Shown here piece by piece: positions 56,065 to 64,000 of a stretch of DNA of 64,000 nucleotides. This DNA comes from Guadua angustifolia. Lineage: Eukaryota > Streptophyta > Magnoliopsida > Poales > Poaceae. Position 1 is the first letter of the stretch. Each line of letters starts with the position of its first letter. The notes under the pieces are model-generated. The model saw nothing but the letters and a program-made list of their open reading frames with translations. It made no database searches and had not been told where the DNA came from. The stretch is taken from contig CM070501.1 in NCBI GenBank assembly GCA_036346375.1, positions 55,965,326-56,029,325 of the forward strand, written 5' to 3'. Position numbers and translations under genes: made by a program.

Positions 56065-59000
56065 TCATGCAGCACTCCTCGCAGAGGATGATCCTTCCCC
56101 CATCGTCGGGTGACGATCTCCTCCTTCATCTTCTTCGTTTTGTGCCTGGCAGTTCTTGAACGTATGTCCTGCTTGGTTGCACAATGAATATTTCTTCACG
56201 CATTTGCTAGCTTCTGACTCATCCATGTCATTTCTGATACGCCTTGTTTTTCGACGCCCTGCTTTCCCTCTTCTCGCATCAAAATCAGGGACCCAGAACC
56301 TTTCATCAACACTAGGAGTTGTGGTGAAAGAACCCACAACCCCATAACCATAAAGCTCCTCACTCCAAGTTGCCATCACCCTTTCCTTCATAAAATACTC
56401 AGATAGATATATACCAGGTTGCATTCCAAAAAAAGCACATGCAGCTATGACATGAGAACATGGCCTATGCAAAAGGTATGGCTTGTTACACGAACATTTG
56501 CACTTAACCTGTAAGATGCACTCCTGGGTGACAACCTTTTGGTTGGTTCTACGCCGTCCTTTATCCCTGCAGATCACCTCGAAGCGCAGTGTCTGTGCAC
56601 CAACTTTGATAGCTCTATGTTTGGCCGCCTACTGACTCTTCTCATCCATGTATTTAGTGATCATCGAAGAGTACAGGAACTTCTCATCTCTCATTACTAT
56701 GTTAGCAGCTACATGTCTGTCTACAAAGTACTTGGTTGTACCCCTCAGCACTCCCTCGACAATTCCTATCAACGGAAGACACCTCATCCCTCGCATTACC
56801 CAGTTGTAAACTTCTGCAAAGTTAGTGGTCATCACATCGTATCTGGCACCATGTGTGTCATATAACAGTGACCACTTCTCTTTCAGTTCGTGCTTGATCC
56901 AGTCCGAGAAACATTTGATTGGTCTTTGCCTCCGACGATGATTAGTCGCCTCATCCTCTATTGGTAGGGGGAAAAGAGGCTCTGCCTGCTCCTGTGTTCC
57001 ACTGCCAGTAGTGTTGTTCGTCTGCTCCTTGTGTTTTCTTGTCAGCTCATCAAGATTTTTCCACAAAGTTCAGAACTTGCTCTCCTGGTTGTGCTTACAT
57101 AGTCTTTTGAACATGTTCATCAGTTGCTTGTTCCTGCATTGCTTATAGAAGTTTGCACCCAAATACCTCATGCACGATCGACTCTGCAAGTCAGGCCATG
57201 AAAATGGCTCATCTTCCTCTGTTTGCAACTGGTTGATAGCACTAAGTAGACCAGCATGCCTGTCATACAGCACGCACACATCTTGATGAGTTTTGACCAC
57301 CCCGATCTTCAAGTTCCGTAGGAACCACAGCTAATTCTCGTAGTTCTCGCTTTCTACAAAGGCAAAGGCAACAGGCAGAATCTGGTTGTTTCCATCAACG
57401 CCCACAGCTGTCAATATTTGCCCTCTGGATTTCCTGATCAAGAATGTGCCGTCCACGCACAACAATGGACGACAATAATAGAACGCCTTAATGCAAGGTC
57501 CGAATGCGCAGAACACTCTCCTCATATGCCTTTTAGTTGGCCACTTGATTGACGGACAGTCTTGATAATCATAGGCCCTGTTTGGGGAGGCTAATGGCTT
57601 GAAATTTGAAAAATTGCTTTTGTTGCTTTTTGGTTTGTCAATCAGTAAGCATTTGTAGCTAGCAGTGTAGCTTTTCTTGTTATGCTGTTTGGCAAACTAG
57701 CTGTTGCAGTTGTAACTTTTAGGGGCCAACCGAGCGGGGAGGTAACAACATAACGAAGTACAGCGGCATCCGAGTGGAGAGGTGACGTGGAGGTGGCGAG
57801 GCGAGGTGGCGGAGGTTGAGAAGGCAGAGCGACCGAGGTAGGAGGTGGTCAAGCCAAGCCACAGCTAAAAAACTCCTCCTCAGCAACTTCAACTTTTGGG
57901 GTGCTTCTGCTGTGGCTTAGCTTCCCAGTTGATTTGTAGCCATACTGTTTAGGGGAGCTTTTGGCCCAAAACTGAAGTAAAGCTGAAGCACAACTCCCCC
58001 AAACAGGGCAATAGTAGGTCCCAGGATTTCTTTCCTGAATGCAATTAAGCAGTGCGGGCAGGTTATGGTACGAGTCTTCAAACTTCTCAAACCTCATTTC
58101 TAATGCCTTCTGTTTCGCCTTCCACGCCTTCCCATAGGTAATTGTGTACTAATATCTGTTCTCGATTGCTCGGATAATAGCACGGGGCTCAAAACTCAGG
58201 TTCTCCACTATCTCTGTGTACATGATGTTCGCCACATACCCGGATGACAGGTTTTTGTGAGCCATCACTGTTTCCTCAGTCATACAGCTATGCTGCTCAA
58301 CCTTCGAACATAGCCAATAGGTGCCCCATTTGGGCTTGTACGCGTGCACTCTCCACGGACACCCATGGATCTCACACACCACGTCGTAGTAAGTTGGGGT
58401 GAATTTCTTAACCCTAAAAGTCCTTCTTAATGATAAATCCCAATCTTTCACAGCATCCTGCACAACCTCTTTTGTCGGGTACATACTGTTAGGTCTAACC
58501 TTATTGTCACTATACTACCAAGGTATATCGTTGCTTTCATTGACAACCAGCTTATCAAATTGATACGTGCTCCACTCGGCTGGCACAAGCGGCTCCGTAC
58601 CTCCATCTTCCTCATCTGACTTATCGTTGTCCTCCACTTCTGCTCTGCTGTACTCACGGTCTTCCTGTTCCATCCTAGCTGTTATTTCATCAATTTGCTC
58701 ACCTTCATCTACCTGTCCCCGCGCTTCTTATCCAACATTTTCATCATCCTCCCCAAACTCAACCTATTCACCACTTTGGCAAAAGATGTCATCGTTGCAT
58801 TGCTGAACATGCTGCTCACAGCTAGATTCCCTAATTTCGGTGTCACCGAAACTGAGCTCATTTTGAGGTTGACTACACTCATCGGCGTCCAACTGCTGCT
58901 GAGGGGCAACATCCCTGTCATATGCTTGCACTAAAAGCACCCGATTCCATCCCCGTTGCTCTACCCCCTCACATATGATCTCCACGATGCGGTTCCCTTT

Positions 59001-59266
59001 AGCTCAACTAGCTCCCAGTAAATATGGTCGTTTCGCATACTACATAGGCAAAATACCTTCAACTCGGACTTCTCTTGTTCCATCCGAAAAGTATAATACA
59101 ACCATTTCAACACAGAAGCAAATATGCTCTCCTCGACCCTACTCAAACTTTTGTCCACATACTGGAAGTTACTTAGATCCACACCCTCTAAACCACACAT
59201 GACAACCCCTTCTCCATAATAGATTCTAAATGGAACTCGTTCTGCCAAATCTGCGAATCCATTCAT
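56065..59266 (-). pseudogene. MURA-type MULE transposase, nonsense-riddled and MITE-split
   Basis: Read on minus: an N-terminal piece (59,266-58,961) in one frame, then from about 58,985 a single frame to 56,065. Domains in order: an acidic linker; the DNA-binding domain (VKKFTPTYYDVVCEIHGCPW, ..TYWLCSKVEQHSC, 58,484-58,160); the DDE transposase with first Asp in LLCVDGTFLIRKSRG (about 57,450), second in VCVLYDRHAGLLSAI (57,270) and Glu in TNFAEVYNWVMRG (56,800); a SWIM zinc finger CKCSC...RPCSHVIAAC (56,500); and a zinc knuckle CSLCNQAGHTFKNC (56,170). In-frame stops: 58,764, 58,515, 58,149, 57,331 and 56,629 (TAG), 57,070 (TGA), 58,728 (TAA). A 435-bp MITE splits it at 57,575-58,009. Catalytic residues are otherwise present. 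Confidence 0.88.
57575..58009. mobile_element. 435-bp hAT-like non-autonomous element inside MURA
   Basis: Ends GCCCTGTTTGGGG and CCCCAAACAGGGC are inverse repeats. Flanks AATCATAG and AATAGTAG (8 bp, 6 matching) look like a diverged 8-bp duplication. Removing the element plus one flank rejoins NPGTY and DYQDCPS in one transposase frame, which supports both limits. Confidence 0.8.
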
Positions 59267-59734
59267 TCACCCACGAATTAATTACTTTCCGTAAAAAATA
59301 TTGTGACACCTAACATAACTATACCTACATGCTACAAAAATATAGATCTATCCTAAAAAATATCTACATTCCTAAGAATATATATCGACGTACTTCTATC
59401 CGTAAAAAACATCTACATTCCTAACAACATATAGATTATCTAGATCTAACGACATTTTCATGAATATATATCGAGATACTCCTATCCGTAAAAAACATCT
59501 AAATTCGCTAGATCTATCTGTAACCTATCAATTTACCTATATCTAAAATTATTTCTAATCTACCATAATTTACTAGTAAAAAAATAAACAACCAAAATTT
59601 ACCTCAAAATAGTCGCGCAGACTCTCCCTCTTCCACTTTTCCTCTCCTCTCCTCACTCTTCCTCTTTCTTCCTATCTCTTTTTTCTCCCTCCTGTTCGCT
59701 CAAATGAGCACAGTACCGGCCGATTGATTTTAAA

Positions 59735-59979
59735 AAAACGTCCCTGTCGCTCGACCATCGAGGGATTTATTCCTTGTCGCCAGTTGATTGGGCGACAGGA
59801 GGCTGGGGGCTGACGTGGCCTTCTGTCACCCGTCGATTTTGCGACGTAGCCCCTGTCGCCGTTGGTTAGGTTATATTTGTATCCAAATCAATAGGCGACA
59901 GGGGTATATTTGTGTATTTTTTCTGTGGTATATTTTTGAAATTTTGAATAAAAAATGTATTATTTTTTTAAAAAAATTC
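59735..59979 (-). repeat. MULE right terminal inverted repeat
   Basis: Inverse partner of 49,978-50,220. It ends TTTTTTTAAAAAAATTC, directly followed by the target duplication ATGCATGGC. Confidence 0.9.
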
Positions 59980-59988
59980 ATGCATGGC

Positions 59989-60279
59989 TATATAGATAGC
60001 TGGAACAACCTGACCAAAACTTCTCCGATATGCATGTACAGTTCACTCGTCCATGCTATATTCTGTACAATTGTACATAAAGTGATTAATCGCTAAATCA
60101 CCATTTGCCAGCCAATTGATTAATACACCAAAGCATACTACTCCGATTAAAAAAGTAATTAGCGGCGCACTTACATGTAAACCCCCCGTGCCTACACAAA
60201 ATTTAAACCCTGCACAGCTAACTCGTACGCACGCAACGCTGAGCTGCCTACAGCTACGCATGCAGTGTGCGTGCGGGTC
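59989..60279. other. short gap between the MULE and the WRKY stop codon
   Basis: Holds the presumed 3' UTR of the minus-strand WRKY gene. No further element seen. Confidence 0.4.
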
Positions 60280-62449
60280 TCACTTCTGAGTAGCCGCGCC
60301 CGAGCCGCACCCCATGTACGACGTGATCGCCGCCGCCAGCACCGACTGGAAGCTCGGGTCCGACGTGATCGCCTTCGCAATTGTGTCCGTCACCGCCGGT
60401 GCCACGGCGCCATGGCCGCCGCTCGCCCTCTGCAGCTGGTACGAGTGGCCGTACAGCTGCTCTGGCCTCGCCATGCCCAGGCCGAAATGCCCCATCGCCG
60501 GCGTCTGGCTCTTGGCGTAGTACGGCTGCCCCCCGCCGTACGCCAGGTACCCGCTGCTCCACGCCGCCGGCAGCGCCTTGCACTCGTACCCCGCGGTGGC
60601 GTAGGGCGACGGGTAGTGCTGGAGGGAGGAGTGCGGGGCGGTGAGGTCCAGCGTGACGGTGGGGACGGACGAGGCGGTGGAGATGGTGGTCGGGCCGAGG
60701 AGCCCGGCGCCTGCCGACGTGAGCGGGAGGTGGCCGTGGGACGAGGAAATAGGACCAGCCATGAGCATGGACGCCGCGGCGGAGGTGGTGGACGCCATGG
60801 CGGCTGCGGCCGGTGGGAGCGGGTGGCTGTGCGTGCCCTCGTACGTCGTGATCAGGATCGACATGTCGTCGGCGCATCTCTGCACCTGATGGTCGAGGAA
60901 GCGAGAAGAAAACTAATTATTTGAGTTCACAATACGAATGACCATGCATGCGCGTACGAAGGTAGTATTATATACGTATACTCATATATGTACGTACCTG
61001 CTTCCTGACCGGGCAGGAGGGTGCAACGGTGCAGCGGTAGTAGGCGCGCGGGCAGGGGTTCCCCTTGGAGATCTTCTGCCCGTACTTCCTCCATTGGCAC
61101 CCATCGTTCATCTGATCACCAAATTGAAAATAATTAGCTCAATATTTAGAGATCAAATCATCAAATTAAAGTAAAGAGAATTTGATTTGTATTTACAGCA
61201 AATTATTTTTGCACATATGACATGTATACGTATACGCGCAGACGTACGTACCGTGGGCGTGTCGCATTTCACCCTGACGGAAACCCTAGCCTTCTTGGCC
61301 TGCTGCTGCAGCACCTCGTCGTCAGCTCCGTCGCCAGCGTTGCCGCCGCCGCTGCTCGAGCTCTTGCACGCTTTGGTCTGCGGGCGCGCGGCGGCCTGGT
61401 CGGGCTCGGCGGGGTCGTCCGCGCTGCTGTCGGAGGTCAGGTTCAGCATGGGCGCCAACGGCCGGCTGACCTGCTTGTCGTCGCTGGACTTTGACGGACA
61501 GATGCCACCGCGCGCGCAGCTCAGCCCGAGGGACAGCTTCTGTCCCTCGAGGTCGGTCTCGGTGCCGGACGACGACGACGCCGATCTCTCGTGGCCCTTC
61601 CGGCTGGTGCTGCCGTTGGGCCTAGTGCCGAGGCTCAGGGAGACGAGGTCGTCGGGGTCGTCGGCGGCGGCGGGAGGAGGCAGAACGTCGGCCTCCGGAG
61701 TGGGAGCTTGTCGGGTGCTTGCTCTTTGACCTTGACGACGTCGCGGAAGTGCATCTGGAGCGACTGGTAGTCCCTGACGATGTGGGAGAGCAGCGTCTTG
61801 AGGCGCTCATTCTCCTCCCTCACCTCGCCCATCTCCACCTTGGTCGCCTCTAGCTTGTCATCCTGCACATGCAGGAGAATCAGATGAAAATCAGATATTG
61901 ATCCATAGACATGATCCTAGCTGTTGGGTGTGCAATTCGATCTTATCTTCTAATAATTATGAGGTTCATGTCCTAAGTAACTTGCGTTAATTTGATATTC
62001 ATAAGTTGTTTAATGGAATGATCAATTACTGAATAATTACCAACTTTCCATCGATAAGAACCATTCGGGGACTGGGTAATAGATGATCGATCAGTCAAGA
62101 GAGTTAGAGTATGTACCTTCTTAATGATCGGATCACTTTGCGTTGATGGGAAACTTTCAAAGACTATTGGAGGTGCGCTTCCAATCTGAAGCCAAACAAT
62201 TAATTAAGCTAGGTTCATCTCTCAATAAGAACATATATATGCTCAGCGATTCGTTAAATTTTGACAAGCTAGCTAGCCCCACTTATTCATGATGCATGGG
62301 TGACAAGAACATATCTTCAACTACGGAGATAATTAAACAAGAAAAGATGGATAAGGAAGAACAAAAACAGATCATACCGCCGCTATCTCCGTCTTGGCGT
62401 CGACCTTCTTCTCCTCTTTCACCGGCAGCCTTTCGACGGCGGCCTCCAT
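60280..62449 (-). CDS. WRKY transcription factor, group IIb (WRKY72/61/9-like), 5 exons, one frame break
   Basis: Exons on minus: 62,449-62,378; 62,185-62,117; 61,862-61,252; 61,111-60,998; 60,885-60,280. Total about 490 residues after allowing for one base. Exon 3 starts with a leucine-zipper-like coiled coil (EMGEVREENERLKTLLSHIV). It then has the conserved DDLVSLSLGT and KLSLGLSCARGG stretches. Exon 4 holds MNDGCQWRKYGQKISKGNPC then PRAYYRCTVAPSCPVRKQ. Exon 5 completes the finger with ITTYEGTHSH (C-X5-C...H-X-H, group II) and ends in the typical ITSDPSFQSVLAAAITSYMG. The intron inside the WRKY domain is at the usual group IIb place (after VRKQ). In exon 3 the frame changes between ...APDKLP and TPEADVLPPP. 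A single base is missing near 61,701-61,704 (CTCCC|ACT), so the sequence as given would be truncated before the WRKY domain. This could be a real mutation or a base-call error. Confidence 0.85.
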
Positions 62450-62605
62450 TGCAACGGCGGCAATCAAGCTCGATCACAAGCTAGCTATAGGTCAATCAGC
62501 CACCAGATGGCCTAGTCCCAGGCTCCCAGCTATACTATTGAACCTCCCTAGAGCTAGTTTATGCTTTCAGCAAGTAATGCCTTGTACTTGCAGAACCTTG
62601 CCCTC

Positions 62606-62614
62606 CTTATAAAG
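62606..62614 (-). promoter_or_regulatory. possible TATA box of the group IIb WRKY gene
   Basis: CTTTATAAG on minus, about 160 bp upstream of the ATG at 62,449. The position suits a gene with a ~130-bp 5' UTR. No other core element was identified. Confidence 0.4.
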
Positions 62615-62639
62615 AAACTATCAAAGGCGAAGCCTGCAG

Positions 62640-62984
62640 TTTCTGACTCGCGCGGATTAAATTAAACAAATGCTGCGCACCAAATCCCAATCCCAGTTTA
62701 CTTAGCATATCACGGCTCGGTCCATACGAGCGTATCAAAAATGTCAACCCAGCTAGCCTCATGGGCAACAGCAAGTGAGATAAGCAAGCAGCTAAGCTGG
62801 CGCGTCGATCTCTGGCCTAATATTATACTAGTCGTCGCCATCGTCGTGGTCGTCGACGTAACATGTCCTATATAATGTCACTGCCGCCGTGTTGTACGCG
62901 CGTCCGCACCTGATCCAGCAATCCACTCCGGCGACCGATTGTCCGATCGCCGGACCGGGACGCCGCCGAAAGTTTCAAATCTCA
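62640..62984. other. upstream region of the group IIb WRKY gene
   Basis: No gene. Short GTCGTC/GACGAC repeats lie near 62,830-62,860. The repeat element begins about 62,985. Confidence 0.4.
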
Positions 62985-64000
62985 TTTTCGGTTGAAATCT
63001 TGGAGGTGGCCGAAATCCAAAATTTCGTCGAGATCTCGAAATTTCAGATAAATTTTGAATGAAATACAAAAATAAAATTTTAAATCTAGTTCTTTTTTGC
63101 ACCAAAATTTCTGAGATTTCGCCTAGAATTGCTGAAATCTCGGTGAGATTTGCCGAGATTCGGCAAAATTAAACCAAGCGAAATATAGTTCAAACAGCGT
63201 CAAAAGATTTTAAAATTTTTTATGGATGGTCCTAACATATCAGAAATATTCTTGTAAAAATATTAGATGATTATCAAGCCTGAGAAATTTTTAAAAATTT
63301 GGAGAGTGCTACTGTCCTGATAAAACACTTACTGGCAAATTTGAATTGAATGAAAAATAGAACAAATCATGTTAGAAAATTATTAAATTTTTTATGCATG
63401 GTTAAAATGCATCACTAATATTTCCATAAAATTTTCAAATAATGATCAAGCTTCAGAAAATTTTAAAAATTCGAACAGAGTTGTCATCTTGATAAAAGCC
63501 GTTCAACCAAATGAAAATAATACAAACTATGTTAGAAAATTTTGCAAATTTTTGTAGATGATCCTGATGCACCTTCAATGTTTTTATAAAATTTTCAGAG
63601 GATGATAAAGCATTAAGAATTTTTAAAAAATTTGACAGTGCTACATCCTGATAAAAATGATGATCAATACATAAATTTGTTTGATTAACCAAAAAAGGGT
63701 TATAATTTTTGAAACTTTTAAAGAAGAGTGCTGAAGCAATTCTTAAGCTCTCATAAAAATTTTGAATCATGATCACACAATATTAAATTTATAAAATCCT
63801 TACAATAGTATTGTAACATTTGTGTTTCTTGTGTTTTTTATTTTTAAAGATAACAGTTCAATGCATCTATAGATTTGATTGAGCAAACAAATAAACCTTA
63901 AAATTTTTAAAATTTTTAGAGAATGGTTCTTAGGCAAGCTGCTAATGCTTGCACAGCTCTCTTAATCTCGCCATGCAAATTTTGACTCGATTGGATCTTA
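62985..64000. repeat. AT-rich element, inverted copy of 23.3-24.8 kb (copy 2, runs off the window)
   Basis: Reads, in inverse orientation to copy 1, TCTTGGAGGTGGCCGAAAT, TTGCACCAAAATTTCTGAGA, TGATTATCAAGCCTGA(G/A), GGAGAGTGCTACTGTC, CATCTATAGATTTGATTGAG and GAATGGTTCTTAGGCAA. Each has a recognisable counterpart in the complement of 24,770-23,790. The left end is preserved; the right end lies outside. Confidence 0.7.

Larger units (their letters stand above)
49978..59979 (-). mobile_element. 10-kb Mutator-like element with MURA, PMD and GRF genes
   Basis: ATGCATGGC is present at 49,969-49,977 and again at 59,980-59,988, a perfect 9-bp target duplication. The ends are inverted repeats of about 240 bp: 49,978-50,220 and 59,735-59,979, both starting GA(A)TTTTTTTAAAAA and containing TTTTTTATTCAAAATTTCAA and AAATATACCCCTGTC. 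Between them, on minus, lie a MURA-type transposase (59,266-56,065) and a plant-mobile-domain gene (55,768-53,359). A ~36-bp and a ~189-bp tandem array follow, and a small GRF-zinc-finger gene (50,377-50,960) lies on plus. All three genes have premature stops, so the copy is no longer autonomous. It inserted about 300 bp beyond the 3' end of the group IIb WRKY gene. Confidence 0.92.

Noticed and set aside
60254..60924. Open frames of about 200 codons on both strands overlapping the last WRKY exon
   Set aside because: GC-rich shadows; only the frame with ITTYEGTHSH and the conserved C-terminus is supported.
1..64000. tRNA, rRNA, bacterial operon, prophage or integrated plant virus
   Set aside because: No cloverleaf, rRNA core, operon layout or viral gene motif was recognised on either strand.

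Overview
This is nuclear DNA of a flowering plant, almost certainly a grass (Poaceae). The evidence is spliced genes with GT/AG introns, a very GC-rich first exon in the LOV gene, and grass-type transposons (SIRE/Maximus-like Copia LTRs, CACTA/TNP2, Mutator-like and Tourist/Stowaway-like MITEs). No organelle, bacterial or viral gene, tRNA, rRNA or CRISPR array was seen. The species cannot be named from sequence alone.

Layout: 0-6.1 kb is a degenerate Copia (SIRE-like) retrotransposon. 6.2-12.5 kb holds MITEs, a ~72-bp tandem array and two copies (A, B) of a three-copy low-copy repeat. At 12.7-13.5 kb (minus) is a multi-pass membrane protein gene with an in-frame TAG before its last helix. 13.5-19.5 kb holds MITEs, a Gypsy-type LTR, a Copia solo LTR and repeat copy C. 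At 19.9-20.7 kb (minus) is an unknown one-helix ORF that ends inside a MITE. 21-25.7 kb is AT-rich decayed repeats. At 25.9-29.5 kb (+) is an intact seven-exon twin-LOV (PAS/LOV) gene. 29.5-34.7 kb is mostly unannotatable. At 34.8-35.5 kb (+) is a group IIc WRKY gene with the WRKYGKK variant and a broken frame. At 36 kb is a 5'-truncated LINE with a perfect 13-bp target duplication, then relics of a CDPK gene (38.4-38.8 kb) and a hAT transposase (39.8-40.5 kb).

40.9-49.7 kb is a decayed CACTA element (TNP2 on minus) split by a ~4.2-kb solo LTR and carrying a foldback element with a perfect 9-bp target duplication. 49,978-59,979 is one 10,002-bp Mutator-like element (MULE) with ~240-bp terminal inverted repeats and a perfect 9-bp target duplication. 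It carries a MURA-type transposase and a plant-mobile-domain (PMD) gene on minus, a GRF-zinc-finger gene on plus, and a ten-unit ~189-bp tandem array. All three genes carry premature stops, mostly TAG. About 300 bp beyond it lies the 3' end of a five-exon group IIb WRKY gene (60.3-62.4 kb, minus) with a one-base frame break. 63-64 kb is an inverted second copy of the repeat at 23.3-24.8 kb.

The host genes do not form a functional unit. The only gene I consider clearly intact is the twin-LOV photoreceptor-like gene. The most unusual structure is the MULE with its PMD gene, GRF gene and 63-codon-period repeat array. All family assignments are by eye; no search was run.
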